DNA from: G963708235 sp963708235
GTDB taxonomy: Bacteria > Actinomycetota > Acidimicrobiia > Spongiisociales > UBA5794
NCBI GenBank assembly: GCA_963708235.1
Contig: OY970200.1
Span: forward strand, 3,286,001 to 3,350,000
DNA: 64,000 nucleotides
Direction: 5' to 3'
Both the position numbers and the translations under genes were made by a program. Shown in pieces: positions 17,633 through 26,593 of the stretch (positions are counted from its first letter, which is position 1; each line of letters begins with the position of its first letter). Below the pieces are notes generated by a model. The model saw only the letters and a list, made by a program, of their open reading frames with translations, was not told the DNA's origin and ran no database searches.

Positions 17633-19741
17633 CTAGCCGGTCGGCTCGAGGACGACCTCGTCCGACCCCGTGAGTGGCGGCAGGCCGTCGCCTGGGTCGT
17701 CGGTGTACTCGGCGACAAAGACGCCTCTGAGGTTTGCGCTCGGGTCATGGCCGCCGGACGTGGTCTGGATCGTGCCCGTGCAGCCGAACGCCGTCGTCAG
17801 CGGGTGGCCGTGCGTGTCGTGACCCAGGATGTAGGTCACCTGCACGCGCGAGCAGTCGACCGGCTGGTCGTCCGTCACGCTGATCACGAACGGAACCGCA
17901 TCGCCGAAGGTGAACTCGTCGCCGTCCTGCGGAGTGACGAACTCGACGACCGGTGGCGTGTTGCCGACGATGATCGTCACGTAGTCGGTCCCGGAGCGCC
18001 CACCCTGGTCGGTCACCTTGAGCGTCGCGTTGAACACGCCGTTCTCGGTGAACGTGTAGGTGGGGTTGGTCGCCCGCGAGTCGACCTTGCCGTCCGCGTT
18101 GAAGTCCCACGCGTAGCGGAGCTTCTGGTTCTCGGGGTCGCTCACGTCGCTGGTGAAGTTGACCGTCAGCGGAGCGAGCCCATTCGTGGTGTCGGCCTCG
18201 ATGCTCACCGTCGGAGCGAAGTTGCCGGTCCGCCCGTGCCTGGTACCCAAGTAGTCGATCCGGACGAGCTCAGCGCCGGGCTGGTTCTGGCCGAAGAACC
18301 CGTTGCCGTAGTTGAGCACGTACAACGAGCCGTCCGGACCGAACTCGATGTCGATCGGGTTCTGGAGGTCGAACGACGCCAGCACATCGTTGATCTCGGC
18401 CACCTCGGTCCGGCTCGCATCGAGCCGGAACTCCTTGATGTAGTCCCGCGTCCACTCATAGAAGAGCGGGATATTGTCGTAGTACTCCGGCCACGCAGTC
18501 GGGTTGCGGCCGTGCGTTCGCCTGGGGTCGAACTGGTACGCCGGGCCGGCCATCGGGCCGATGCCTCCGGTCTCCAGCTCCGGGAACAGCGCCGACATCC
18601 CGTAGCTGTACCAGACCTGCGGCTGCGTGACCGGCGGCAGATCGGTGAGCCCGGTGTTGTGCGGCGACTCGTTCACCGGGTTGTCACAGTCGAACTGCTC
18701 ACCCGACACGCCCGTGGCAAAGTCGTAGTCGACGTACGGCAGCTCGGCCGTCGCGCAGTACGGCCAACCGTAGTAGCCGGGCTCGGTGGCGATGAACCAC
18801 TTGCCATGACCGGCCGGCCCGCGCAGCGGATTCGCGCTCGGGGCATCCGGGGAGTAGTCGGCCACGTAGAGCTCGCCCTCTTCGACGTTGTACTCGATCC
18901 GGAACGGGTTCCGGAGGCCCATCAGGTAGATCTCCGGGCGCGTCCGCAGGTCGCCGTCCTCGAAGAGATTGCCGTCGGGGATCGTGTAGCCGCCCCCCTC
19001 CTTCGGCGTGATGCGCAGGATCTTGCCGCGCAGGTCGTTCGTGTTTGCGGACGTGCGCTGTGCGTCGAATGCCGGGTTGCGGTTCTCGCGCTCGTCGATC
19101 GGCGTGTACCCCTGCGACTGGAACGGGTTCGTGTCGTCCCCGGTCGAGAGGTACAGGTTGGCATCACCGTCGAAGACGATGTCCCCGCCGACGTGGCAGC
19201 AGATGCCGCGGTCGACCGGCACGTCGAGGATCTGCTCCTCCGAGTCGAGGTCGATGGTGTCCGTGCGCTCGTCCCACTGGAAGCGCGAGAGGCGGATGAA
19301 GCCCTCGAAGGCGGCGAACTGCTCCGGCGTGCCGAACTCGGGTGCGTCGCCCTCGTTGACCGTCGGGGTCGCCGGGTCGTCGACGGGCGTGTTCAGCGGC
19401 GGCGAGTAGTACAGGTAGATCCACCCGTTTCGCTTGAATCTGGGATCGAGGGCGACGCTCTGCAGCCCCTCCTCGTCGTGCTGGTACACGTCGAGCTGAG
19501 CGGCGAGCGTCTTCAGGCCGGTGTCCGGATCGTGGAGCCAAACATGGCCCTGGCGCGTGACGTGCAGCACGCGGTTGTCCGGCAGCACGGCCAGGTCCAT
19601 CGGCTCACCAGGCGAGTCGTCGATGACGACCTTCTGGAACTCCGAGTCGGGCGGCGGCTGCTCCTGAGCCGCAACGACGGACGGGAAGGCCAAAAGCGCC
19701 AACACGCCGACGAGGGCAACGGGTATTCGCATAGTTCTCAC
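17633..19741 (-). CDS. secreted PQQ-type sugar dehydrogenase with PKD domain
   Basis: From GTG 19741 the protein has 702 residues. AGGAGGAGGAG lies just upstream of this start; ATG 19732 is the alternative. A signal peptide (MRIPVALVGVLALLAFPSVV, cleavage near AAQ) begins it. Residues about 30-510 form the glucose/sorbosone dehydrogenase beta-propeller (LAVLPDNRVLHVTRQG, EEGLQSVALDP, CCHVGGDI, LYLSTGDDTNPF, LRGKILRI, GLRNPFRI, IEFGPDGSLYVLNYG). A PKD domain follows (APTVSIEADTTNGLAPLTVN, then AWDFNADG), then a second Ig-like segment. It likely oxidises sugars or sugar alcohols outside the membrane, but the substrate cannot be inferred. It is the downstream gene of a two-gene unit with a secreted sugar-isomerase-like protein (96 bases apart). 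Confidence 0.85.
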   Translation of the reverse strand: MRTMRIPVALVGVLALLAFPSVVAAQEQPPPDSEFQKVVIDDSPGEPMDLAVLPDNRVLHVTRQGHVWLHDPDTGLKTLAAQLDVYQHDEEGLQSVALDPRFKRNGWIYLYYSPPLNTPVDDPATPTVNEGDAPEFGTPEQFAAFEGFIRLSRFQWDERTDTIDLDSEEQILDVPVDRGICCHVGGDIVFDGDANLYLSTGDDTNPFQSQGYTPIDERENRNPAFDAQRTSANTNDLRGKILRITPKEGGGYTIPDGNLFEDGDLRTRPEIYLMGLRNPFRIEYNVEEGELYVADYSPDAPSANPLRGPAGHGKWFIATEPGYYGWPYCATAELPYVDYDFATGVSGEQFDCDNPVNESPHNTGLTDLPPVTQPQVWYSYGMSALFPELETGGIGPMAGPAYQFDPRRTHGRNPTAWPEYYDNIPLFYEWTRDYIKEFRLDASRTEVAEINDVLASFDLQNPIDIEFGPDGSLYVLNYGNGFFGQNQPGAELVRIDYLGTRHGRTGNFAPTVSIEADTTNGLAPLTVNFTSDVSDPENQKLRYAWDFNADGKVDSRATNPTYTFTENGVFNATLKVTDQGGRSGTDYVTIIVGNTPPVVEFVTPQDGDEFTFGDAVPFVISVTDDQPVDCSRVQVTYILGHDTHGHPLTTAFGCTGTIQTTSGGHDPSANLRGVFVAEYTDDPGDGLPPLTGSDEVVLEPTG

Positions 19742-19837
19742 GCTGTCTCCTCCTCCTGTGGGGGGTGTGCTCCGTGAAGCTGGGAGGCGAGTGGCCCGGG
19801 GGGCTTCCGCCGACGGAGACCCCCCGGGCCATGACAC

Positions 19838-20806
19838 TCAGAACGTCACGCATTTCAGATAGTCGAAGCCCTTCTCGGCCGCCTCGAACGGGTCGAACGT
19901 CGGGTCGCCGAAGCGCGGGTCGTGCTCGACGACGTAGTACCTCACCGGCCCCTTGGAGGCGGCGAAAATCTCCGGGAAGTTGATGATGCCCTCGCCCACG
20001 ATCTCGATCCGGCCCGGGAACGCACCGGCCGCCATGTCCTTCACGTGGAACAGCTCGATCCGCTTGCCGTAGCGCTCAAGCAGCTCCACCGGATCCGCAC
20101 CGCCGTTCGTCGCCCAGTACAGGTCGAGCTGGAAGACGACGTTCCGCCGGTCGGTGTTCGCCATCAGGATGTCGAACACCGTCTGGTCGCCGAAGACCGT
20201 CTCGAACTCGATGTCGTGGTTGTGCACCATCAGCGTCTGGCCAGCTTTTCGTGCCACCGCGCCGATGTCGTCCAGGTACTCGGCATAAGCGATCCACTCG
20301 GCCGCGGTGGTGTAGATCGGCGGAAATATCGGGGTGGATCCGGAGCCGAAGTACTTGATCCCAAGGATGCGGTTCTCCCTGATGATCGCCTCGATGTCGG
20401 CGGGGTTCTCGGGCGTGCCGACGTCCACATGGCGGGCCGGCGCCTTCAACCTGTACTTGTCGAGCAGCGCCCGGTACTCCTCGGCGCTCAGACCGCTGAG
20501 CGTGAACGGCTCGACGTTGCGGTAACCCATCTCGCTCAGGCTGCCGAGCACCTCCTCGAGCCGCCCGATCGTCGCCGCGTCGGTCCCAAAGCCGACGTAC
20601 TCAGCGAACGTCCAGAGTTGGATCGAGATCTTGCTCGTCGGGACGCCTCGGCCCCGGCCCGCGCAGTCCGGAGCGGCCGCGGCAGCGGGGCCGACAACGG
20701 CAAGGCAGGTGGCCAGCATGGCGGCGATGAGGCCACTGACAATGCGCCCGCGGCTCCTCGAACTCTTCATGGTCTTCCTCGTGGATTCAGACCGCTTGTC
20801 AGGCAT
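19838..20806 (-). CDS. secreted sugar phosphate isomerase/epimerase-like TIM-barrel protein
   Basis: From ATG 20806 (GGAAGG four bases upstream) the protein has 322 residues. A signal-peptide-like start (RGRIVSGLIAAMLATCLAVV, cleavage near AAAAAP) marks it as exported. The rest is a xylose-isomerase-like TIM barrel with typical metal and sugar ligands: NVEPF, MVHNHDIEF, FQLDLYWA, LFHVKDM and YVVEHD near the C-terminus. Exported members of this family are common beside PQQ-type dehydrogenases and 3-keto-sugar enzymes in soil and marine bacteria. The pairing here suggests the dehydrogenase product is isomerised outside the cytoplasm, which is inference. The start faces the kinase/regulator fusion gene across about 70 bases. 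Confidence 0.82.
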   Translation of the reverse strand: MPDKRSESTRKTMKSSRSRGRIVSGLIAAMLATCLAVVGPAAAAAPDCAGRGRGVPTSKISIQLWTFAEYVGFGTDAATIGRLEEVLGSLSEMGYRNVEPFTLSGLSAEEYRALLDKYRLKAPARHVDVGTPENPADIEAIIRENRILGIKYFGSGSTPIFPPIYTTAAEWIAYAEYLDDIGAVARKAGQTLMVHNHDIEFETVFGDQTVFDILMANTDRRNVVFQLDLYWATNGGADPVELLERYGKRIELFHVKDMAAGAFPGRIEIVGEGIINFPEIFAASKGPVRYYVVEHDPRFGDPTFDPFEAAEKGFDYLKCVTF

Positions 20807-20875
20807 CTCCCCTTCCCTTCTTCTGGCGACTCTGTCACGACACTGGGCCAGCACGAACTCCTACCCCCGACACCC

Positions 20876-21748
20876 ATGCACAAACTCGCTTGTACGTGGG
20901 TGGTCGGTCGCGGATCTGGTGATCCGGCTGAGGGTGGCTCGACCCTCGTGCGCTCTGTGATCTGGTTCGGATCGTTCGTCGCGATCGTCGCCGGCTTCGG
21001 AGCGCAGGTCGGTGGTGTTCCGTTCTGGTTCGAATGGGCCACCGACGCAGCCGTTCTCCTGCTCCCGATCGCCGCCGCCGACGCCCGTCGCTCCAACCTG
21101 CGGCGTCGTGCCGACGCAGTGGAACGCCAGGTCGCCGACCGGCTCCAGGCCGAACGCCTTCGCATCGCATACGACCTGCACGACATCGTCGCCCATTCGC
21201 TGTCGGCGATCGCCGAGACGTGGCGGACACGCCCCGACGTCGTGCTGATGGACATCCGCATGCCCCGCATGGACGGGCTCGACGCAACCCGAGCGATCTG
21301 CGGCGACGAACGGCTCAGCGCCACCAAGGTGCTGGTGCTCACCACCTTTGCGCTCGATGAGTACGTCTACGAGGCGCTCAGGATCGGTGCCTCCGGCTTC
21401 CTGCTCAAGGACACCCCGCCGCGACTCCTGCTCGAGGCGATCGCCGCCGACGGTGACGTCCTCATCTCACCGGCGATGACCAAGCGGCTGGTCGCCGACT
21501 TCGTTCGCCGACCGATCAGCCGTCCCGGAGACTCCGGTCCCCTCGATGTCCTCAGCGAGCGGGAGCGCGAAGTGCTCGCCGAGGTCGCACGTGGCAAGAC
21601 CAACGCCGAAATCGGCGAGTCGCTCTACATGTCGCCGCTCACGGCGAAGACACACGTCAGTCGCATCCTCGGCAAGCTGAACGCGCGCGACCGCGCCCAT
21701 CTCGTGGTCATCGGATACGAGACCGGACTCGTCAGCCCAGGCGAGTGA
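20876..21748 (+). CDS. histidine kinase / response regulator fusion, both parts truncated
   Basis: From ATG 20876 the protein has 290 residues; GTG 20948 is also possible and has GAGGGTGG upstream. Residues 25-70 give two hydrophobic segments. Residues 90-113 are the HisKA_3 dimerisation helix with its phospho-acceptor His102 (AYDLHDIVAHSLS). The frame then passes without a break into a NarL-type response regulator already at beta-strand 3: RPDVVLMDIRMPRMDG with Asp126, then KVLVLTTF, GFLLKD and a LuxR helix-turn-helix (LSEREREVLAEVARGKTNAE). Missing are the kinase ATPase domain and the first 45 or so residues of the receiver. The simplest account is an in-frame deletion joining a formerly adjacent kinase-regulator gene pair near 21218. 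Whether the product is functional is doubtful; DNA binding may persist without phosphorylation control. Confidence 0.78.
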   Translation: MHKLACTWVVGRGSGDPAEGGSTLVRSVIWFGSFVAIVAGFGAQVGGVPFWFEWATDAAVLLLPIAAADARRSNLRRRADAVERQVADRLQAERLRIAYDLHDIVAHSLSAIAETWRTRPDVVLMDIRMPRMDGLDATRAICGDERLSATKVLVLTTFALDEYVYEALRIGASGFLLKDTPPRLLLEAIAADGDVLISPAMTKRLVADFVRRPISRPGDSGPLDVLSEREREVLAEVARGKTNAEIGESLYMSPLTAKTHVSRILGKLNARDRAHLVVIGYETGLVSPGE

Positions 21749-21984
21749 GCATTGCCAGCGTCGTGGTGATCCGCTCTGTCGATGTCGGCGCCCGGATCAG
21801 CCACCCTCCCTGACGGCCTCAGCGCACGTGCGAGCGAACCGCCTCGAGACACCGGGAAACGTTCCGCCGAGCACTCCCATCATCCACCACATGCCTGCTC
21901 CTGCCCCGACGGCGGCACCGACCACCACCCCGAGGGGCGCGAGCGGCTTCCCTCCGCGTCGCGTGTGGCTTCTCCTTACCGCGG
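21749..21984. other. intergenic region before the first surface-protein promoter
   Basis: No convincing gene. A minus-strand frame ending at 21797 encodes a Gly/Ala-rich hydrophobic stretch but has no ribosome binding site, and its 5' part would be made of the operator repeats. No hairpin stands out as a terminator for the kinase/regulator fusion. Confidence 0.5.
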
Positions 21985-22048
21985 GTGAAATCGGGGGTGA
22001 AATCTTGGTCGAACCCTGTGACCGCATGCGTCCCTTTGGTTCTATACG
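21985..22048 (+). promoter_or_regulatory. tandem operator and promoter of the first DUF11 surface gene
   Basis: Two exact GTGAAATC copies (21985-21992 and 21997-22004) are spaced by four bases, giving a 12-base period. Thirteen bases later comes GTGACC (22018-22023), 19 bases, then TATACG (22043-22048) preceded by GGTTC. The same order with the same spacings occurs upstream of the second DUF11 gene (35274-35337, minus strand): GTGTCC replaces GTGACC and TATGAC replaces TATACG. Conservation of sequence and spacing at two otherwise unlike sites supports a shared promoter with an activator or repressor site. MalT-type LuxR proteins bind direct repeats, and one is encoded by the last gene of this operon (26590); that link is inference. 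Confidence 0.7.
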
Positions 22049-22196
22049 GCGTCGCCCTTGCTTCCGAAGCATCAGGTCCAGATCGCGCCGCCCGCGGTCA
22101 TCTTCTGACGCACCGTCGTCAGGACCTGGGCGTCGTCGCCAACACGTCCCATGCCTCCCGACCCCCCCGGGTGGCCCCATGCCCGGAGGCGAGACG

Positions 22197-22216
22197 GGCG
22201 AAAGGAAGCACGGTTC
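22197..22216 (+). promoter_or_regulatory. conserved leader and ribosome binding site
   Basis: GGCGAAAGGAA followed by a short CGGTTC just before the ATG at 22217 is repeated, with two changes in 23 bases, before the ATG of the second DUF11 gene (35209-35231, minus strand). It carries the AAAGGAA ribosome binding site and fixes the start at 22217 rather than at earlier in-frame codons. Confidence 0.75.
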
Positions 22217-25200
22217 ATGGAGTCGAACGACAGGCGGAGCGCAGCACGTGGTCGCGGCGGTCTCCACCGGGCGTGGCTGGTCGGTGGTATCGGGGCTGCC
22301 GTGCTGGTGTCGATGCTTGTGGTGGGCTCGCCGCTGGCGGACCCGGCCGCACACGCCCAGTCGGGCGAAGGGAGCTGGCAGATCCAGCTCGACAAGGTCG
22401 CCCCCGATCCGGTCGCGTCGGGCGTGCCGTCGTCGTTCCTGCTGTCCCTGCAGTGCTCGGCGCTCGAAGCGCCAACCTGCGTCAACGGTGTGGTGACGAT
22501 CCCGTACCCGGAAGGGATCGACGTGACCATCGATGTGGACCCGCATCCGTTCATCGTCGGCCGGGCGAACGACGGTGGGGTGCTCCGCCTGACGCTTGTC
22601 CCGAACGTTCCTACCGGGGCGTCGCTCCAGGTCGGTCTGCGGTTCAGGGCCGCCAACTTCACGACCCCGAACGGCTACGCGGCGACGTTCACGGCAACGG
22701 TCACCGGTGACAACACTCCCGCGGCGTCGGACACGGCGACGGCGACGTTCACCGCCACACCGGCACTCGGCGTCACCAAGCGACTCCCGAACAACGCCCC
22801 CAACGGCAGCGTCTTCCCTCTCGATGTGCCGATGCGCTACTCGATGCAGGTGTGCGACGCCCGCGGGTTGGGGGGGCCCGGAGTCCTGGGGATGGAGTCG
22901 GCAATCGTGGTCGACACCCTCCCACCGGGCGCCACGTTCGTCTCGGCCTCGGGCGGTGGTGTCCACGACGCAACGGCCGGGACGGTCACATGGCAGCTCG
23001 GACCGCAGACCGACTTCTGCTACGAAACGCTCACCGTCGACGTCGTGTACGCCACCGGTGACATGGACCCGGATTCGACGGTCACCAACACGGTCACGGT
23101 GACGGGTCTCCCCTATGGCACCACCGACGAAGTCACGGCGTCGTCGTCGGTCCACCACGGTTTCGGCAATCCCGTTGCCGCGGGGGACTTCTGCAAGACC
23201 GCCAGCTCCTACATCGCCGTCTCCTCATCGCCGTGCGGGACGGACACCGACGTCATCACCTTCATCGGGTCATGGCTCGGAGACTCCCGGAACCTGACCG
23301 AATCCGTGGTCGGCGGGGCGACCGAGAGCAGCTATGGCCTGCAGGTGGACAACAGCAGCACCGCCGCGGGCGTTGTGGACCTCGTCGACCCGGTCCCGTG
23401 CAAGACGAACTCCGACGGGGGGACCCCGGCGACGTACACATCGAACCCACCCGGCGACATCTGCACGGACCCGGCGTGGATCGTCACCGGGTTCCGGAAC
23501 ACGGGGCCGTTCCCGCAATCCGGGTTCGCCGAGGCGATCCTGGCAGGCAACTACCCGACCTACGTGACCACCACCGGCGTCATCCGTGCCTTCGTCGCCG
23601 AGCCGATCACCGGCACGGCCGGCAACCCGCAGTGGCTGTTCACACCCCAACCCGGCGACATGGTCGCCGAGATCCGGTGGATCGGCGTGCCCGCACCGGT
23701 CGCCACCGGCAACCGCGGCAGCAGGGCACGCGTATTCGGGTACCTCGCCGACGACCTCGACCTCGGGGACCGAACCACCAACGTGGCCACACGCACCCTC
23801 TCCGTCGGCGCCTCGGTCCTGGAGAGCACGTCTGCCGCCTCGATCGTCGGCACCGACCAGACGGTGGGGCGCATCGTCAAGACCCCCGACTTCACCACCG
23901 GCTTCACCCTCGCAGCCGGTGCGGTCAGTCCGTCGCAGGCACCCGTGTGGGATGCGGGGCTGATCATCGCCGACCTGCTCCCCGCCGAGATGGCCGCCGT
24001 CGAACTCAACACGGCGAGCTACCGCCCGCCCGGTGCGGCGTTGCCCGTACCCATGCCGGCGTCGGACTATGTCATCGAGCAGATCCCCGACTACCGGAGC
24101 ACGGGACGGACCCTGCTGCGGGTCACCGTCCCCGCTGGGGTGTCGCTCGCCCCGCACGCAGCCGCGGTCCTGTTCTCCTTCCGTGTGCCCGGAGGAGATT
24201 CGTTCCCGTGGGTCGGGGCACGTTCCAACACGGTACGACTGTTTGCGCCGGGACTTGCCTTCGACCGGTGCGCCGCCTCCGCTCTCGTCGACTTCGTCGG
24301 GGCCGGCATTCCCGGCACCGACGACACCGACGACTGGAGCGGCGACGGTGTCACGGCCGGCGACAGCTTCTGCTCGGCTTCGACCAACCTGAACCGGGCG
24401 TCCGCCGGTGCCGCCATCCAGGTCACCAAACAGGTGCGGGGCAATCTCGACAGCACGTACGCCGCCTATCCCAAGGTGGCGCTCACCGATCCGTCGCTCC
24501 CCGGTGAGGCCGGCTACCGCGTCACCGTGCGCAACTCCGGGGGCACCAACCTTCGTGACACCGTGCTCTACGACGTGTTGCCCACCGTCGGCGACACCGG
24601 TGTTTCCGCCAGTCAGAGCGACCGAACACGCGGCTCGACGTTCACCCCCGTGCTTGCCGGACCCGTCACGGTCGACTCCGACACCACCGTCACCTGGGAG
24701 GTCGCCTACTCGACCGCGGCAAACCCGTGCCGGCCCGAGGTCGGCGACGGCAACGCCACCTGGCCGGCCGCCTGCACCGACGACTGGACCACGACGCCCC
24801 CCGCCGATCTCGCCACGGTGACCGCATTTCGCTTCCGCCAGACCGGGGGGCTGCTCACCCCCGACGCCAACCCGACCAACACCGCCATGTTCACCTGGCC
24901 GATGTCGACACCACCCACGGCCCAGGTCGGCGACGTCGCCTGGAACACCACGGCCACCGTCGCCGTCAACGACGCCAACGGCGTCGCGCTGCTCGCCTCC
25001 GAGCCGCCCAAGGTCGGTCTCACCGTACCCGAGACCGACGTCGAACTGACGAAGGCCGCCGACCGCACAGTCGCTGCCATCGGCGAGGACATCACCTACA
25101 CGATCACCGCCTCCCACGGCACCACCATCGTCGCAAATCCAGATGGCAGCGTCGCCTATCTCAACGGTGGCGTCGAGACCACCACCGTGGCTCCGGCGAC

Positions 25201-26593
25201 CGGCGTCGTCGTCACCGACGTGCTGCCACCCGGCCTCGCCCTCGTCCCCGGCTCGGTGGTCGCCCAGCAGGGGACGTTCGACTCCGGTACCGGGGCGTGG
25301 ACGGTCGGCACTCTCGACGTCGGCGCCACCGCAAGGTTGACCTACCGGGCGAGGATCACGGCCACCGGCAACCACGTCAACCGGGCCGAGGTCACTGCTG
25401 CCGGCACCAGCGATGTCGACTCGACCCCCGGCAACTGCGCCGAGGCAGCCGAGGACGATTGCGACTCCATCACCGTCGGAGCCCTTGCGTCGGACCTCGC
25501 GTTGATCAAGCTCGTCGAGTCGGCGCCCGGTAGCGGCGAGTACGTCGACGCCGACGAGGGCACCGACGAGTTCGGTGTCTACCCGTCCGGCGTTCCGATC
25601 GGCTACCGATTCGAGGTCACCAACAGCGGCCAGACCGAGCTGTCCGATGTGACCATCGTCGACCCGCTCATCCCGTTCTTCTGCGACGCCGAGTTCGAGA
25701 TCGGCACCCTCGCCCCTGGGGCGTCGGCGACGGTCGACTGCACGCTGCGGGTCGGGTTCGCCCTCGGGACGACGGTGAACACCGGAACGGTGAGCGCCTC
25801 CACACCTGGCGGGCAGACCCTCGACACCTCCGACACGGCTCAGATCCTCGTGCCGACTCCGGCCATCACCGTCGAGAAGACCACCAACGGGGTGACCGCC
25901 AGGACTCTCGCCGGTGCCGTGCCGTTGGAGGTGGGCGACCCCGTCACCTGGACCTATGTCGTGCGCAACTCCGGCGACGACGACCTGGTCGATGTCGGTC
26001 TCACCGACGACAGGGAACCGTCGGTTGCCATCGACACCGACCACTGCACCCGATCGAGTGGCGCATGGGGCGACCCGCTCCCTCCGGGTGCCACGATCAC
26101 CTGTGTGTACACCGGCATCGCCGAGGCCGGCCTCTACACCAACACGGCCACCGCCTCCGGTCGGGGTGCGACGACACCTCTCGTCGTCGCCGGCACCGAC
26201 GTCTCCCACTACACCACCGTCGTCGAGGCGACGACGACCACCACGACCACTCCTGCCGCATCGACCACATCGACCACGACGACCACGACGACCACATCGA
26301 CGACCCAGCCGCCGGTGGTCGACCCGCCCGCCACACCACCCGCCGCATCGCCGCCGCCAGGTCCCGTTGATCGGCTGCCGTGGACCGGATTGGATGTCCA
26401 GTGGCTGGCCCTGGGCGGTGGCCTGGTCCTCGGACTTGGTTTCTGGCTCACCCGTCTCGCCGGCCGCCGATCACACGGTGTCGACGCCTCCACGTCCGGT
26501 TCCGGACCTCACCCCAGGCGTCGCATCCGCAGGTCCCCCCGACCCGGCACGTCTGACGACGCCTCCGCAGCCGGTACATTTCACTCTGCATGA
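22217..26593 (+). CDS. DUF11-repeat surface protein with LPWTG sorting signal
   Basis: From ATG 22217 the protein has 1458 residues. An N-terminal signal peptide (AWLVGGIGAAVLVSMLVVGS, ending near AHAQ) is followed by beta-rich DUF11/conserved-repeat domains. These are marked by phrases such as VVDTLPPGATFVSASGG, NTVTVTGLPYG, VVTDVLPPGLALVPGSV and YTNTATASG. A Thr-rich stalk (about 26221-26330) leads to LPWTG at residue 1387 (26375-26389), a membrane helix and a basic stretch, so it is a likely sortase substrate exposed on the cell surface. A Ser/Pro/Arg-rich tail of about 45 residues after the helix is unusual. Its stop overlaps the start of the LuxR regulator gene (ATGA at 26590-26593), so surface protein and regulator are made together. 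Adhesion or matrix formation is a guess. Confidence 0.85.
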   Translation: MESNDRRSAARGRGGLHRAWLVGGIGAAVLVSMLVVGSPLADPAAHAQSGEGSWQIQLDKVAPDPVASGVPSSFLLSLQCSALEAPTCVNGVVTIPYPEGIDVTIDVDPHPFIVGRANDGGVLRLTLVPNVPTGASLQVGLRFRAANFTTPNGYAATFTATVTGDNTPAASDTATATFTATPALGVTKRLPNNAPNGSVFPLDVPMRYSMQVCDARGLGGPGVLGMESAIVVDTLPPGATFVSASGGGVHDATAGTVTWQLGPQTDFCYETLTVDVVYATGDMDPDSTVTNTVTVTGLPYGTTDEVTASSSVHHGFGNPVAAGDFCKTASSYIAVSSSPCGTDTDVITFIGSWLGDSRNLTESVVGGATESSYGLQVDNSSTAAGVVDLVDPVPCKTNSDGGTPATYTSNPPGDICTDPAWIVTGFRNTGPFPQSGFAEAILAGNYPTYVTTTGVIRAFVAEPITGTAGNPQWLFTPQPGDMVAEIRWIGVPAPVATGNRGSRARVFGYLADDLDLGDRTTNVATRTLSVGASVLESTSAASIVGTDQTVGRIVKTPDFTTGFTLAAGAVSPSQAPVWDAGLIIADLLPAEMAAVELNTASYRPPGAALPVPMPASDYVIEQIPDYRSTGRTLLRVTVPAGVSLAPHAAAVLFSFRVPGGDSFPWVGARSNTVRLFAPGLAFDRCAASALVDFVGAGIPGTDDTDDWSGDGVTAGDSFCSASTNLNRASAGAAIQVTKQVRGNLDSTYAAYPKVALTDPSLPGEAGYRVTVRNSGGTNLRDTVLYDVLPTVGDTGVSASQSDRTRGSTFTPVLAGPVTVDSDTTVTWEVAYSTAANPCRPEVGDGNATWPAACTDDWTTTPPADLATVTAFRFRQTGGLLTPDANPTNTAMFTWPMSTPPTAQVGDVAWNTTATVAVNDANGVALLASEPPKVGLTVPETDVELTKAADRTVAAIGEDITYTITASHGTTIVANPDGSVAYLNGGVETTTVAPATGVVVTDVLPPGLALVPGSVVAQQGTFDSGTGAWTVGTLDVGATARLTYRARITATGNHVNRAEVTAAGTSDVDSTPGNCAEAAEDDCDSITVGALASDLALIKLVESAPGSGEYVDADEGTDEFGVYPSGVPIGYRFEVTNSGQTELSDVTIVDPLIPFFCDAEFEIGTLAPGASATVDCTLRVGFALGTTVNTGTVSASTPGGQTLDTSDTAQILVPTPAITVEKTTNGVTARTLAGAVPLEVGDPVTWTYVVRNSGDDDLVDVGLTDDREPSVAIDTDHCTRSSGAWGDPLPPGATITCVYTGIAEAGLYTNTATASGRGATTPLVVAGTDVSHYTTVVEATTTTTTTPAASTTSTTTTTTTTSTTQPPVVDPPATPPAASPPPGPVDRLPWTGLDVQWLALGGGLVLGLGFWLTRLAGRRSHGVDASTSGSGPHPRRRIRRSPRPGTSDDASAAGTFHSA

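Noticed and set aside
17477..19777. Very long plus-strand open frame (766 codons) opposite the sugar dehydrogenase gene
   Set aside because: Arg/Val-rich shadow of a high-GC gene. The minus strand gives a full enzyme with signal peptide, ribosome binding site and terminator.
21797..22027. Small minus-strand gene for a Gly-rich hydrophobic protein
   Set aside because: No ribosome binding site, and its first codons are the operator repeats; the frame is better explained as chance.
22049..22196. Riboswitch in the 5' leader of the first DUF11 gene
   Set aside because: Several GC-rich hairpins can be drawn, but no known riboswitch core was found, and this stretch is not shared with the second DUF11 gene.
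23270..26209. 979-codon minus-strand frame inside the first DUF11 gene
   Set aside because: Gly/Asp/Arg-rich antisense shadow with no domain. The plus strand carries signal peptide, repeats and LPWTG.
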